A stretch of DNA of 64,000 nt from Mycobacterium sp. (GCA_025963385.1 JAOPUT010000077.1:62001-126000); one strand, 5' to 3'; counted from the stretch's first letter, positions 1 to 9,607 are shown. Translations and numbers: made by a program. The notes: generated from the letters alone by a model not told the origin.

Positions 1-2
1 CC

Positions 3-848
3 ATCGCATTCGGAATCTGGGTCTGGTTCTTCCACGGCCAGGACTTCGGCATCGAGTTCTTCGCGGGCTGGCTCACCGAGTACAGCCTGTCCGTGGACAA
101 CCTGTTCATCTTCCTGATCATCATGGCGAGCTTCAACGTGCCGAGGAAGTACCAGCAGGAGGCGCTGCTGATCGGCATCATCCTGGCGCTGATCTTCCGC
201 GGCATCTTCATCGCACTCGGCGCGGTCGCCATCAACCAGTTCTCCTGGGTCTTCTACGTCTTCGGCGCGTTCCTGGTGTACACCGCGATCAAGCTGGTCC
301 GCGACACCGACCACGACGACGACGCCGAGAACTCCGTGGTGAAGTTCGCTCGCAACCACTTGACGCTGACCGACAAGTGGGAGGGCCTCAAGCTCTGGAT
401 CAAGGAGGACGGCAAGCGGCTGATGACGCCGATGTTCCTCGTCATCGTGGCACTCGGCACCACCGATCTGCTGTTCGCCCTTGACTCGATTCCGGCCATC
501 TACGGGCTCACCCAGGAGCCCTACATCGTGTTCACCGCCAACGTCTTCGCTCTCATGGGCCTGCGTCAGCTGTACTTCCTGCTCGGCGATCTGCTCAAGC
601 GCCTGGTCTACCTGTCGCAGGGGCTGGCGTTCATCCTGGCCTTCATCGGCGTGAAGCTGGTACTGCACGCGCTCCACGAGAACGAGCTCCCCTTCATCAA
701 CGGTGGCGAGCACGTGCCGGTGCCGGAGATCCCGACGTTGGCGAGCCTCGGCGTCATCGTCGTGACGCTCATCGTCACGACCTTCGCGAGCCTGTACAAG
801 ACCCGTGTGGTCGACAAGAAGACAGAGGCTGCGGAGGAGTCCAGTTAG
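3..848 (+). CDS. TerC family integral membrane protein (5' end outside window)
   Basis: This is the C-terminal ~281 residues of a TerC-type multi-pass membrane protein; the reading frame is open from base 3, so the start codon lies upstream. The family exports or handles metal ions (tellurite resistance TerC, manganese-exporting Alx). Two conserved acidic patches inside membrane segments are visible: the YSLSVDNLF segment near the left edge and LGTTDLLFALDSIPA about 130 residues later. About seven hydrophobic helices follow one another, with a charged cytosolic loop (DTDHDDDAEN) and a short Lys/Glu-rich tail. It reads towards the amidase gene, 45 bp downstream, but I see no functional link. 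Family call is sure; substrate is not. Confidence 0.9.
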   Translation: MAFGIWVWFFHGQDFGIEFFAGWLTEYSLSVDNLFIFLIIMASFNVPRKYQQEALLIGIILALIFRGIFIALGAVAINQFSWVFYVFGAFLVYTAIKLVRDTDHDDDAENSVVKFARNHLTLTDKWEGLKLWIKEDGKRLMTPMFLVIVALGTTDLLFALDSIPAIYGLTQEPYIVFTANVFALMGLRQLYFLLGDLLKRLVYLSQGLAFILAFIGVKLVLHALHENELPFINGGEHVPVPEIPTLASLGVIVVTLIVTTFASLYKTRVVDKKTEAAEESS

Positions 849-893
849 CGCGTCGAGTTGCCGATCGCGCTGCCAGGCTTCAAGATCCGGCAA

Positions 894-2354
894 ATGGATT
901 TCCAACAGGCACGCGAGCTGGCTTCCGTCGATGCGCTCGGTCAGGCCGAGCTCGCCGCGTCGGGTGAGGTGACGGCAGTCGAGCTCCTCGACGCCGCGAT
1001 CGTCCGGCTCGACGCCGCCCGCGACCTCAACGCCGTCATCACCGATCTGTTCGACCGTGGGCGGGAGCAGGCCGCCGCGCTCGACGCGTCGGGCGTACTG
1101 CGCACCGGCGACGCGGGTCCGCTCGCGGGTGTCCCGTTCCTGCTGAAGGATCTGGGCGCCTCGCTGGCGGGCGCACCGGAGGCGATGGGGTCGCGCGCCT
1201 TGCGCACCCACGTCGCATCCGAGTCGGCATGGATCGTCGAGCGCTATCTGGATGCCGGTCTGGTCGTGTTCGGCAAGACCAACACCCCGGAGTGGGGCAA
1301 CCACTGCACCACCGAGCCGTTCCTGTTCGGCAAGACGGTCAATCCGTGGGGACCCGACATCACCCCTGGCGGATCGAGCGGCGGGTCCGCAGCGGCGGTG
1401 GCGGCGGGTGTCGTGCCTGCTGCGTCCGGTGGCGACGGCACCGGCTCGATCAGGGTTCCGGCCTCCTGCTGCGGGCTGGTTGGCCTGAAACCGCGGCGGG
1501 GGCGCAGCTCGTTCGCGCCGGACGGTGGCCAGGGCATGGAGGGGCTCGTCAACGGTCACGCACTGACGCGCACGGTCCGCGACAGCGCTGCCCTCCTCGA
1601 CGTCGTCAGCGGATCCGCTGCCGGCGATCCGTACACCGTGCCCCTGCCCGACGTCCCGTTCCTTAAGGCGATCAGCCGCCAGCCTGCGAGCGCGCGGATC
1701 CTGACCACCACGGAGTCACCGTTCCCGGCTCCGCCGACCGATTCGGAGGTGATCGCCGCCGTGGAAGCGGCGGCCCGCATGCTGGCCGACCTCGGGCACC
1801 GCGTCGACGCAGGAGCACCGACGTTCGACCCCGACCAGGTGGCCGACGCGATCGCCGTCCTGCACACCGTCAGCAACGCGCAGCTGCACGCATTCGGCAA
1901 GCAGGTCCTCGGGCGTGAACCCGAGGAGGACGACTTCGAACCAAGCAGCTGGGTGATGATGCGTGAGGGTTTCACGACGACCGGTGTCGCCTACGCGGAG
2001 GCGATCGGCGCCGTGCACGCCCAGACGCGAAGGTTCGCCGCCGGGATGGCCGAGCACGACGTGCTGCTGGTGCCCACCTTGCTCACTCCCCCGCCGCCGT
2101 ACGGTCTGCTGAATCAGCCGCGAGGCACCACCCGCGCGTTCTTCGACGTCGAGTTCGCCACGACGGGTTGGACGACGATGGCGAACGTCACTGGCTGGGC
2201 GGCGATTTCGCTTCCGCTCGGGGTGACCTCGGCGGGGCTGCCGATCGGTGTGCAGCTGGTGGCCCGCGATGAAACGATCCTGCTGCAACTCGCCGCGCAG
2301 CTCGAGGCCGCGACGCCGTGGGCGGGCAGGTTGCCCGCGGCGTGGGTTGGCTAA
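894..2354 (+). CDS. Amidase (amidase signature family)
   Basis: A 486-residue amidase-signature hydrolase that would cleave amide bonds of unknown substrates in the cytosol. The Ser-cisSer-Lys triad is visible: Lys85 in FLLKDLG, Ser161 or Ser162 in GGSSGGS, and nucleophile Ser185 in GTGSIRVPA. The frame is open from a TTG at 858, but I prefer ATG 894 because the protein then begins MDFQQARELAS, where most family members start. The stop codon overlaps the convergent histidine kinase gene by 4 bp. The conserved core is intact. GatA is unlikely because no gatB or gatC is adjacent. Confidence 0.88.
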   Translation: MDFQQARELASVDALGQAELAASGEVTAVELLDAAIVRLDAARDLNAVITDLFDRGREQAAALDASGVLRTGDAGPLAGVPFLLKDLGASLAGAPEAMGSRALRTHVASESAWIVERYLDAGLVVFGKTNTPEWGNHCTTEPFLFGKTVNPWGPDITPGGSSGGSAAAVAAGVVPAASGGDGTGSIRVPASCCGLVGLKPRRGRSSFAPDGGQGMEGLVNGHALTRTVRDSAALLDVVSGSAAGDPYTVPLPDVPFLKAISRQPASARILTTTESPFPAPPTDSEVIAAVEAAARMLADLGHRVDAGAPTFDPDQVADAIAVLHTVSNAQLHAFGKQVLGREPEEDDFEPSSWVMMREGFTTTGVAYAEAIGAVHAQTRRFAAGMAEHDVLLVPTLLTPPPPYGLLNQPRGTTRAFFDVEFATTGWTTMANVTGWAAISLPLGVTSAGLPIGVQLVARDETILLQLAAQLEAATPWAGRLPAAWVG

Positions 2355-3916
2355 CGTCCATGGTCGTGTGATTCGTTGGGCGCCAACGGAATTCGTGCAG
2401 CCAAGGTCGTCCCGACACCCTGAGGACTCGATACGTTGAGGCGTCCCGACACCGCCTCGACCCGGTCCCTGAGGCCGATCAGCCCGGAGCCACCGCCCGT
2501 GGGGGTCGCGCCGCCGACGCCGTCGTCGGCGACCTCGATGAGCAGCTCGTCCTCCTGGTGGCCGACCCGGATGTCGACACCGGAGGCCTCGGAGTACTTC
2601 GCGGCGTTCGTCAGCGCCTCGGCCACCACGTAGTAGGCGGCGACCTCGACCGACTCGGGGAGTCGACCGTCGACGTCGACGTCGATCCGCACGGGAATCG
2701 TGGAGCGTCGTGCGAGCGCCCTCAGCGCAGGCCCGAGACCGCCCTTGGACAGGATCGCGGGATGGATGCCGCGTGACAGCTCCTGCAGGTTCGTGTAGAG
2801 CTCGGCCAGCCCGTTGATCACGTTGTCGAGCTGGTTGCGGACGACCTTGTCGTCTTGTGCCACTGACGATTCCACGGTCCGCAGGCCCAGCCCCAGTGCC
2901 ACGACCCGCTGTTGGGCGCCGTCGTGGAGATCGCGCTCGAAGCGTCTCCTGGCCTGATCGCTGGCGGCCACGATCCGCGCGCGGGACGCCTTCAGCTCGG
3001 CGCGCGTCTCGGCGTTCGCGATGGCGGTGGCGACCAGATCCGCGAAATCACAAATGCGTTCCTCGGTGCCACCCGGCAGCGGCTCGGGCCGAATCGAACC
3101 GACGATGAGTACGCCCCGCGTCTCGCTGTCGATGGTGACGGGTGCGCCAGCGCCGGAGTGCAGACCGAGGCCGCGCATCCGGGACGCGATGGTTCCCCCG
3201 ACGTCTGCGTAGTCATCGATCCTCGCCGCCCCTGCGGTGCGCCGGACACGACCCGAGATGCTGTCGCCGTCGATCGGAAGGCGTTCTCCCGCTTGAAGTT
3301 TTTCCCGGCCCGGTCGATCGTGCGCAGCGAGTACGGTGCACGTGTCGTCGGTGTCGAACTGGACCAGGGTGACGTGCTCGACGTCGAGCCCGCGAGCCAA
3401 CTCGGCGACGGTGACCGGATAGACGTCGGCGGGGTCCGCGCCGCGGGCCACCAGGGTGGCGACGTGGCGCAACGCGGTCTGCTGGGTGGCCAGCGCTGCC
3501 GCTTCGCGACGGCGCGCCTCCGCCTCGGCGGCGCGCAGCCGGGCTTGGCCCGCAAGGACGTTGGCCAACAGCGCGACGGGAAGGAAGATGAACAACGCGG
3601 CCGCCACGCCGTCCAGGTGGAAGTACAGATAGACCAGGGTGCTGACGATCGACGTGGCAATCGCCAGGCCGAAGTTCCAGCCAGCGGACACCACCAGCAC
3701 ACCGAGGAGGAAGATCGCCCCGAACGCGTTCTCCGGCGCCACGCGCATCAGGTAGAGCACGATGAGCGTCTCGGTGACGATGAACGTCACGGCCACCGCG
3801 ATGCCCCAGCCCAGCGGCCGTGCCGTCGGACGCAGGAACAGCGTGAGGAGCCGAGCACGCAGGGTCTGGAACCAGCCTTGCTTCTCGTCGTCGCCAGTCA
3901 TCGGTCGCTCGATCAT
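2351..3916 (-). CDS. Membrane sensor histidine kinase with GAF domain (NarL-type two-component)
   Basis: A 521-residue sensor kinase. It begins with a short cytosolic stretch and about four transmembrane helices (residues ~30-130), then a coiled-coil linker rich in Ala/Glu/Arg, a GAF domain (~150-300), a HisKA_3 dimerisation domain whose phospho-acceptor His lies in ERDLHDGAQQR, and an HATPase_c domain with the G box ADDGVGGA and GLIGLRDRV. Start ATG 3916 (MIERPM) is chosen; ATG 3901 is possible. The frame runs on upstream to 4210, but that part lies over the opposite-strand receiver gene. Its likely partner is the LuxR-type regulator at 4322-4975. The signal sensed is unknown. Confidence 0.85.
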   Translation of the reverse strand: MIERPMTGDDEKQGWFQTLRARLLTLFLRPTARPLGWGIAVAVTFIVTETLIVLYLMRVAPENAFGAIFLLGVLVVSAGWNFGLAIATSIVSTLVYLYFHLDGVAAALFIFLPVALLANVLAGQARLRAAEAEARRREAAALATQQTALRHVATLVARGADPADVYPVTVAELARGLDVEHVTLVQFDTDDTCTVLAAHDRPGREKLQAGERLPIDGDSISGRVRRTAGAARIDDYADVGGTIASRMRGLGLHSGAGAPVTIDSETRGVLIVGSIRPEPLPGGTEERICDFADLVATAIANAETRAELKASRARIVAASDQARRRFERDLHDGAQQRVVALGLGLRTVESSVAQDDKVVRNQLDNVINGLAELYTNLQELSRGIHPAILSKGGLGPALRALARRSTIPVRIDVDVDGRLPESVEVAAYYVVAEALTNAAKYSEASGVDIRVGHQEDELLIEVADDGVGGATPTGGGSGLIGLRDRVEAVSGRLNVSSPQGVGTTLAARIPLAPNESHDHGR

Positions 3917-4021
3917 CGCACCGGATGCTAATGGGTTCACACCGAACATTCCGGCTAGCAGCAATGCTCGGAAGTCATTGGGCTGACAAGCTGGACTCGT
4001 GACGTTCTCACGAGGTGTCCG

Positions 4022-4315
4022 ATGCGGTGTCTGATCGTCGACGACAGCGCCGACTTCCGTGACGCCGCCACCGACATGCTCGAGCGCGCGGGGATCGACG
4101 ACTTCACGCTCGTCGACGTCGAACTCAACGGCGAGAGCGGATTCGACGTCGTCGAGCAGCTGCATGCCGAGGACGGCCCCGCACCGTCGACGATCCTGAT
4201 CTCCACACACTCGGAACAGGACTACGCCGAGATGATCGCCGCCAGTCCGGCGCTGGGCTTCCTGGCGAAGTTCGCGCTGTCACCCGCGGCGATCAGAGGG
4301 CTGCTCGGCCATTAG
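4022..4315 (+). pseudogene. Stand-alone response-regulator receiver with internal deletion
   Basis: The 97-residue product looks like a CheY-like receiver with its middle missing. It begins MRCLIVDDS with the acidic pair Asp7/Asp8, and later has the phospho-acceptor strand LVDVEL (Asp32), the switch Thr in ISTHSE and the conserved Lys in LAKFALS. In intact receivers the phospho-acceptor sits near residue 54, so about 22 residues (strand 2 and helix 2) are absent between RAGID and DFTLVDV, near base 4100. The reading frame is kept. It lies on the opposite strand between the kinase and its regulator, tail to tail with the latter (6 bp apart). I infer it is folding-defective or strongly altered; a sequencing-level deletion is not excluded. 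Confidence 0.7.
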
Positions 4316-4321
4316 CCGCGC

Positions 4322-4975
4322 TCACAGCGAGTCGAGATACATGATCACGGCACGTACCCGACGGTGTTCATCGTGGGTCTCCGGCAGGTTCAACTTCGTC
4401 AGGATGCTGCGCACGTGCTTCTCGACGGTCCCCTCGGTGATCCAGATCCGGCCTGCGATCCCCGAGTTGGACAGGCCCTCCGCCATCAGCGTGAGGACCT
4501 CGCGCTCCCGCGTGCTGAGAGCGTCCAGGGGGTCGTCGCGACGCCGGGCCGACACCAGTTCCTGAACCAGGGCGGGGTCGATGACGGACGCGCCTCCCGC
4601 GATGCGGCCCGCGGTCTCGACGAAGTCGTCGACGTTGGTGATGCGGCTCTTCAGCAGATACCCGATCGAGTGGCCGCCCGCCAGCAGTTCCATCGCGTGT
4701 TCCACGTCGACGTGCGCCGACAGCACCAGGATGGCGATGTCGGGCCACTGCGCCCTGATCGTCTTCGCCGCGTCGAGTCCTTCGGTGTCGTGTGATGGCG
4801 GCATCCGGATGTCGGTCAGCACCAGGGCCGGCTGACGTTCGGCAACCATGTCGAGCAGTTCGACGGCATTGCCCGCCTGCCCCACGACCTCGAAACCCGA
4901 CCTCTCCAGGAGGCTGGCCAACCCCTCACGGAGCAGGACGTCGTCATCGGCGACCACCACACGCACGGCACTCAT
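4322..4975 (-). CDS. NarL/LuxR-family response regulator
   Basis: A 217-residue two-component response regulator. The N-terminal receiver has Asp-Asp-Asp in VVVADDDV, phospho-acceptor Asp in LVLTDIRMPP, switch Ser in LVLSAHV and Lys in YLLKSRI. The C-terminal LuxR helix-turn-helix begins at LSTREREVLTLMAEG and ends with GTVEKHVRSILTKL. Start ATG 4975 (MSAVRVVVADDD) places the receiver at the very N-terminus; the frame continues further upstream but that portion runs into the next gene's promoter. It is transcribed in the same direction as the kinase at 2351-3916, with the shortened receiver gene between them on the other strand. Target promoters are not evident. Confidence 0.9.
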   Translation of the reverse strand: MSAVRVVVADDDVLLREGLASLLERSGFEVVGQAGNAVELLDMVAERQPALVLTDIRMPPSHDTEGLDAAKTIRAQWPDIAILVLSAHVDVEHAMELLAGGHSIGYLLKSRITNVDDFVETAGRIAGGASVIDPALVQELVSARRRDDPLDALSTREREVLTLMAEGLSNSGIAGRIWITEGTVEKHVRSILTKLNLPETHDEHRRVRAVIMYLDSL

Positions 4976-5087
4976 CGGGGAGATTCTCGCATCCGGTGCA
5001 GATCCGTGCAGCACCTCCGCGGGTCGTCGCGGACGCGTTGGCGTCAAGCCCGGCTTACGCGCGAAACCCGCGTGCGACACTTTCGGG

Positions 5088-6005
5088 ATGGTCATGCCAA
5101 TCGCCCGTCCCAAGCTGGAAGGCAACGTCGCCGTCGGGGACGACCGTCAGATCGGGTTCGCCGAGTTTGGCGACCCGCAGGGTCGCGCCGTGTTCTGGTT
5201 GCACGGCACGCCTGGCGCCCGCAGGCAGATCCCCGTGGAGGCACGCCAGTACGCGGAACGCAGGCACATCCGCCTCATCGGCGTCGACCGCCCCGGCATC
5301 GGTTCCTCCACGCCGTTCCAGTACCCCAACGTGCTCGCGTTCGCCGACGACCTCCGCACGATCGCCGATGTCCTCGGCATCGGCCAGATGGCCGTCATCG
5401 GACTCTCCGGCGGCGGGCCCTACGCGCTGGCCTGCGCCGCGGCGATGCCGGACCGGGTGGTCGTCGCCGGTGTCCTCGGCGGGGTCGCCCCGACGGTCGG
5501 ACCCGAAGCCATCAGCGGTGGACTGATGTCGCTGGGCTCCGCCGTGGCACCCTTCATGCCGGTCATCGGCCTGCCGCTCCGGCTGGCCGCCGTTAGCCTG
5601 ATCCAGCTGATCAAACCCCTCGGTGAGCGCGCGGTGGACATGTACGGCCGGGTGTCACCGGAGGGCGACAGGCGGCTGCTGGCGCGTCCCGAGTTCAAGG
5701 CGATGTTCCTCGACGACCTGCTCAACGGCAGTCGCAAGCAGATGGCGGCACCGTTCGCCGACGTCGTGGTCTTCGCGAAGGACTGGGGATTCCGCCTCGA
5801 CGAGGTCAAGGTGCCGGTGCGGTGGTGGCACGGCGACAAGGACCACATCATCCCGTTCTCGCACGGGGAGCACATGGTGGCCCTCCTGCCCGACGCCGAG
5901 ATGTACACCCTGCCGGGTGAAAGCCACCTCGCCGGACTCGGATACGCCCAGGAGATCTTGGAGAACCTGATGGCGCAGTGGGACGACCTCGAACCGAAAC
6001 CCTGA
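5088..6005 (+). CDS. Alpha/beta hydrolase
   Basis: A 305-residue alpha/beta hydrolase fold protein. Visible elements are the oxyanion HG in WLHGTPGAR (~residue 44), nucleophile Ser in the elbow GLSGGGP, the acid in HGDKDHIIP and the catalytic His in GESHLAG. It has no signal peptide, so it should be cytosolic. Start ATG 5088 (MVMPIARPK) follows a weak Shine-Dalgarno; ATG 5094 is the alternative. It is divergent from the response regulator (112 bp between starts) and convergent with the next hydrolase. Substrate cannot be read from the sequence; esterase, lipase or epoxide hydrolase activity are all possible. Confidence 0.85.
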   Translation: MVMPIARPKLEGNVAVGDDRQIGFAEFGDPQGRAVFWLHGTPGARRQIPVEARQYAERRHIRLIGVDRPGIGSSTPFQYPNVLAFADDLRTIADVLGIGQMAVIGLSGGGPYALACAAAMPDRVVVAGVLGGVAPTVGPEAISGGLMSLGSAVAPFMPVIGLPLRLAAVSLIQLIKPLGERAVDMYGRVSPEGDRRLLARPEFKAMFLDDLLNGSRKQMAAPFADVVVFAKDWGFRLDEVKVPVRWWHGDKDHIIPFSHGEHMVALLPDAEMYTLPGESHLAGLGYAQEILENLMAQWDDLEPKP

Positions 6006-6020
6006 CCCCGCGGGCGCGGG

Positions 6021-7250
6021 CTACTTCTCCGTTGTCGGCGCCTGAGCGCGCCCGAGGATCCGGTCCAGCCAATCGAACGCGTACCCCTCGAAAAGGGTGC
6101 TGCCGAGCCCCTCGCAGTGCCCGCCTGCCCCCTCGGCCTCGCTGAACGTCGTCAGGCGCCTCTCGCACTTCAGATTCTCGAACAGCAGCTCGCACTGTGA
6201 GGTGGCGTCACCCTCACCCTCCGTGAGCAGCGTCGGGCAGTGGATGTCGCCTGCGATGCCGTCCAGCGAGAAGGTCAGCTGCTTGCGCAGGAAGTCGCCA
6301 ACGGTGGTCGTGCCCATCGCAGCCATCCGCGATCCGTACCACTCGACGTCCCGCGGACCGGCCAGCAACTTCTGCAGCTCGGCGTCGAGGGCCTGATCCT
6401 CTGCGGTCAGCCGCGCCAGGAAGTCCTCTGGGTCGTCGTAGCCGAGCCCCTTCGCGAAAATCCCGATGCGAGAAGCGAAGTCGTACTGTCCGGGGTCGGC
6501 CACCAGGGCGGCCACCCGCGACTCGAACGCCGCCGCCCGCGGTCCGAGGTAGCCGCCGAAAGAGCGGCCCATCACGATCACCGCGTGGGGGTGGACGCCG
6601 TCCTGACCAAGCAGCCATTGGAAGGCCTCGGCGAAGGGCACCTCGAAGTCGGGGCGGAACGGACGCCGATGCTCGTACAGGGTGCCCCCCTGCCCGGGTC
6701 CTTCGAAGACGAAGAAGTTGTATCCGCGCGGCAGTGCCATGTAGCCGGTCGAGACGTACCCCGACTCGGCGGTCGAGTCGAACCCGCAGGGGGCGAGCAC
6801 CGTCGGCCGCGGGGTGTCGGCGTCGGCGGGTCTGAACAGGTAGCCGGTCATGGTGACGCCGTCGAAGGGGATCTCGGTGGTGACCGCATGGCAATCCAGC
6901 AGCGGCAACGCCGCCCGGAAGGTGGTTCGGTGCTGACGCCATGCACGCTGCAGCCGCTCGTCGGCGACGTCGTGGCGGATGAAGAAGAACGACTGCCGCC
7001 AGTACTCCGAGGCGCGCAGGTACGCCTTGCGCGCGGTCACGACGTGTCCGCCGCTCAGCGCCTCGTCGGCGAGTGACTGGGCCACCTCGGCCGTCGCGGA
7101 CCACTCGGCGAACCAGGAGTCGTAGTCGCCGTCGGTCACCCGGGCGGCGGTCGTCAAGACCTCCCCCAGATCGGCGGCCTCTGCCGAGACGGCAATCAGG
7201 GTTCGGCCCAGTTGCGCGTCCATGTCCGCGTCGTCGAGCAGTATCTTCAC
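6021..7250 (-). CDS. Alpha/beta hydrolase with helical N-terminal domain (FrsA/DUF1100-like)
   Basis: A 409-residue hydrolase. An N-terminal helical domain (~1-140, rich in Ala, Trp and Arg) precedes an alpha/beta hydrolase domain with a beta-sheet entry (TMTGYLFRPAD), nucleophile Ser in MGRSFGG and a C-terminal His in GAGGHCEG. The architecture matches the FrsA-like / 2,6-dihydroxypseudooxynicotine-hydrolase group that cleaves C-C or ester bonds. GTG 7250 is taken as the start because the protein then begins directly with KILLDDADMDAQ and lies 13 bp after the cinA stop, suggesting co-transcription with cinA. Substrate unknown. Confidence 0.82.
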   Translation of the reverse strand: MKILLDDADMDAQLGRTLIAVSAEAADLGEVLTTAARVTDGDYDSWFAEWSATAEVAQSLADEALSGGHVVTARKAYLRASEYWRQSFFFIRHDVADERLQRAWRQHRTTFRAALPLLDCHAVTTEIPFDGVTMTGYLFRPADADTPRPTVLAPCGFDSTAESGYVSTGYMALPRGYNFFVFEGPGQGGTLYEHRRPFRPDFEVPFAEAFQWLLGQDGVHPHAVIVMGRSFGGYLGPRAAAFESRVAALVADPGQYDFASRIGIFAKGLGYDDPEDFLARLTAEDQALDAELQKLLAGPRDVEWYGSRMAAMGTTTVGDFLRKQLTFSLDGIAGDIHCPTLLTEGEGDATSQCELLFENLKCERRLTTFSEAEGAGGHCEGLGSTLFEGYAFDWLDRILGRAQAPTTEK

Positions 7251-7263
7251 TAGTCGCCTGTCC

Positions 7264-8556
7264 CTATCGGTCGCCGGAGGGGGTAAGGATCCGCCGGAGC
7301 AGATGCATGGCGACGGTGGTGGATCGTTCGCGGATGTCGGACCGGTTGCCCGGCAGCAGCAGCGTCCGGGTGAGTGTGGCGCCCTCGGCCAGCTGGACAC
7401 TGAAACATACTGTGCCGACCGGTTTTTCGGGACTTCCACCCCCCGGCCCCGCGATGCCGGTGATGGCCACCGCGGTGTCGGCGCCGAAGCGCTTCAATGC
7501 TCCGGCGGCCATGGCCTCCGCCACCGGTTCGGATACCGCGCCGTGGTCGGCAAGGAGCCTGGCGTCCACTCCGAGCAGCTCGATCTTGGCGTCGTTCGAG
7601 TAGCTGACGACACCTCCCGCGACGTAGGCCGACGACCCGGCCCTGTCGGTGAGCCTCGCCGCGACCATGCCGGCAGTGCAGGACTCGGCCGTCGCGATGG
7701 TGCGGCCCTCCAGCAGGCGTGCCACCTGATCGTCGACCAGAGAACCGTCCTCGGAGAAGAGTTGGTCGCCGTGGCGTTGCCGCAACAACTCGACCAGGTT
7801 GGCGTAAACCGGGGCGGCATCGGGCTCGTAGCGCGTGACGATCTCCAACTCGCCGCGTCGCAGGCAGGTGGTGATCTCGAGGCGGTCGAAGTCGGCGATA
7901 CTTCCCTCGCCCTCCCGCAGCGTCTCGGCGAGCCCGGACTCGGGCAGGCCGAACATGCGGACGGTGTCCTGCCGGTATTCGGTGCGGCCTGCGATTGCCT
8001 CCTGCACGCTTGCGGTCTGCACGGCCTTGTCCCACATGGGCTGCAGCTCGCGCGGCGGCCCCGGCAGCACCACCACCGTCGGCTTTCCAGGGACGACGAC
8101 TCCGGGAGCCGTGCCGACCGGACCGAGGACCTCGGCCCCCACAGGCACCATGGCCTGCTTGCGATTCGCCGCCATCACCGCCTCGAAGTCGACGACACCC
8201 AATCCCTGACGGCCCATCAGCCTCTTGAGGATGTCGGCGATGGTGGCCTCCAAAGCGGAATCCAGCACCAACTCCCGGCCGCAGAACCGCGCCACGGTCG
8301 CAACCGTCATGTCGTCGGCGGTGGGGCCGAGCCCACCGCTGGTGACGATGAGGTCGACGCCCTCACCGGCGAGGAACCGGAGCTGAGCCTCGATGTCGGA
8401 CGGTCTGTCACCGCAGATCGTGATGTGGGCCAGCTCGACGCCGAGCTCGAGCAGCCGGTCGGCGAGCCATGGACCGTTGCGGTCCTGGACACGGCCGGTC
8501 AGTACTTCGGTCCCGGTGACGACGATGCCCGCGCGTGCACTCACGGGGTAAGACAT
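7264..8556 (-). CDS. cinA: CinA family protein (nicotinamide-nucleotide amidohydrolase / competence-damage inducible)
   Basis: A 430-residue two-domain CinA. The N-terminal MoaB/Mog-like domain starts [19 protein letters not shown] and carries the [11 protein letters not shown] nucleotide-binding loop. The C-terminal PncC-type domain has [19 protein letters not shown] and [17 protein letters not shown]. PncC deamidates NMN in pyridine nucleotide salvage, and the N-terminal domain is linked to ADP-ribose or NAD-adduct hydrolysis in mycobacteria. The start ATG 8556 has an excellent Shine-Dalgarno, GGAGGG, on the minus strand. It heads a probable two-gene unit with the downstream hydrolase and is divergent from the DedA gene. 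Confidence in the family is high. Confidence 0.93.
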   Translation of the reverse strand: MSYPVSARAGIVVTGTEVLTGRVQDRNGPWLADRLLELGVELAHITICGDRPSDIEAQLRFLAGEGVDLIVTSGGLGPTADDMTVATVARFCGRELVLDSALEATIADILKRLMGRQGLGVVDFEAVMAANRKQAMVPVGAEVLGPVGTAPGVVVPGKPTVVVLPGPPRELQPMWDKAVQTASVQEAIAGRTEYRQDTVRMFGLPESGLAETLREGEGSIADFDRLEITTCLRRGELEIVTRYEPDAAPVYANLVELLRQRHGDQLFSEDGSLVDDQVARLLEGRTIATAESCTAGMVAARLTDRAGSSAYVAGGVVSYSNDAKIELLGVDARLLADHGAVSEPVAEAMAAGALKRFGADTAVAITGIAGPGGGSPEKPVGTVCFSVQLAEGATLTRTLLLPGNRSDIRERSTTVAMHLLRRILTPSGDR

Positions 8557-8650
8557 TACGACCCTCCCCGAGCGCCAGGCGCCTGGGCGGGGGCCGGATG
8601 TCGAGTGTCGTTCGCCGTCGCGCAATGTCGGCCGACTACGTTCGGCGGCC

Positions 8651-9355
8651 GTGCCCGCCGTCATGGACCCGATGTACTGGCTAGGGCACGGCGGCCCGTT
8701 TGGGGCGGCCGTATTGCCGGGGGTGATGCTGATCGTCTTCATCGAGACGGGACTGCTGTTTCCGTTCCTACCCGGGGACACGCTGCTGTTCACCTCCGGT
8801 CTGCTGGCGGCGCAGGACGACTCCCCCGTCGACATCTGGACGCTCGCACCGTGCGCGGCGGTGGCGGCGGTCGTCGGTGGTCAGCTCGGCTACTTCATCG
8901 GGTGGCGCGTCGGCCCCGCGCTCTTCAAGGAGAACGCGCGGTTCTTCAAGAAGCACTATCTGACGTCGTCGCACGACTTCTTCTCTCGGCATGGCCGCAA
9001 GACGATCGTGATCGGGCACTTCGTGGGCGTGGTGCGGACGTTCATGCCGGTGATCGCGGGCGCGTCGGGAATGCCCTACCGGCTGTTCCTCGCCTATGAC
9101 GTGCTCGGCGCCACCGCGTGGGGCGCGGGGCTCACCGTCGTGGGGTTCCATCTCGGGAACGTGCCGTTCGTGAACGCACACCTCGAGTCCACGGTGCTGC
9201 TGATCGCGGTACTGTCCACGCTCCCGGTGGCTGCGTCGGTGCTCCGCACAGTCCTCGCGCGACGCCGGTCTACCTGCCGAGCCAGCCCTTCACCGTGTCC
9301 AGGTCCCGCGAGTAGGTCTCCAGGATGTCCTCCTGGTACCGAGATCCGCCGCTGA
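8651..9355 (+). CDS. DedA family membrane protein
   Basis: A DedA/SNARE-associated (VTT) membrane protein, about 230 residues, involved in lipid scrambling or polyprenyl-phosphate recycling at the cytoplasmic membrane. Conserved features are the [19 protein letters not shown] loop, the [12 protein letters not shown] segment, the [20 protein letters not shown] Arg-containing motif and [12 protein letters not shown]. Start is GTG 8651, or ATG 8663 (MDPMYW). The last ~35 residues (Pro/Ser/Arg/Cys-rich) look unlike membrane protein sequence and lie over the convergent gene at 9270-9494. I suspect an ancestral stop near 9270 has been lost. Confidence 0.88.
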   Translation: MPAVMDPMYWLGHGGPFGAAVLPGVMLIVFIETGLLFPFLPGDTLLFTSGLLAAQDDSPVDIWTLAPCAAVAAVVGGQLGYFIGWRVGPALFKENARFFKKHYLTSSHDFFSRHGRKTIVIGHFVGVVRTFMPVIAGASGMPYRLFLAYDVLGATAWGAGLTVVGFHLGNVPFVNAHLESTVLLIAVLSTLPVAASVLRTVLARRRSTCRASPSPCPGPASRSPGCPPGTEIRR

Positions 9356-9494
9356 TCGCGTCGTTGCCGCGCCAGATCACCCGCACCCGCGTCAAACCCC
9401 GTAAATAGATGTCCACGCGGTCGTCGATCCTGCGGTCCCAGCCCGCGGCCGCGGTGACCTCCGCGAGTTCCGATCGTGCGTCCGTCATCGTCAT
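9270..9494 (-). CDS. Small conserved hypothetical protein (74 aa)
   Basis: A 74-residue acidic/basic mixed protein with no signal peptide or membrane segment. It reads MTMTDARSELAEV and ends [12 protein letters not shown] stretch of hydrophobic and Arg residues (VDIYLRGLTRVRVIWRG) suggests one beta-hairpin. It is preceded on its strand by AGCCGGGGATGACGATGACG-like sequence with a GAGGAG-type ribosome site about 10 bases upstream, and it overlaps the 3' end of the DedA gene by 86 bp. Composition and codon use fit a real gene. I do not recognise a function. Confidence 0.65.
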   Translation of the reverse strand: MTMTDARSELAEVTAAAGWDRRIDDRVDIYLRGLTRVRVIWRGNDAISGGSRYQEDILETYSRDLDTVKGWLGR

Positions 9495-9607
9495 CCCCGG
9501 CTCCTCTCGGCTGAGCTCATGGTGACATCCTCCCGGTAGCGCTGCGGCCGTGTGCGGCCGCCCCGGCTTTCAGGAACCGTTCAGCCTCGCTCCGTACCTT
9601 CGCGGTG

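Noticed and set aside
7222-9099. A 625-codon plus-strand ORF over cinA
   Set aside because: The opposite strand encodes a complete CinA with family motifs; the long frame reflects GC bias at third positions.
9544-9561. GCGGCCG-TGTG-CGGCCGC hairpin
   Set aside because: It lies between divergent genes, where a terminator is not expected; short GC-rich hairpins are common in this DNA.
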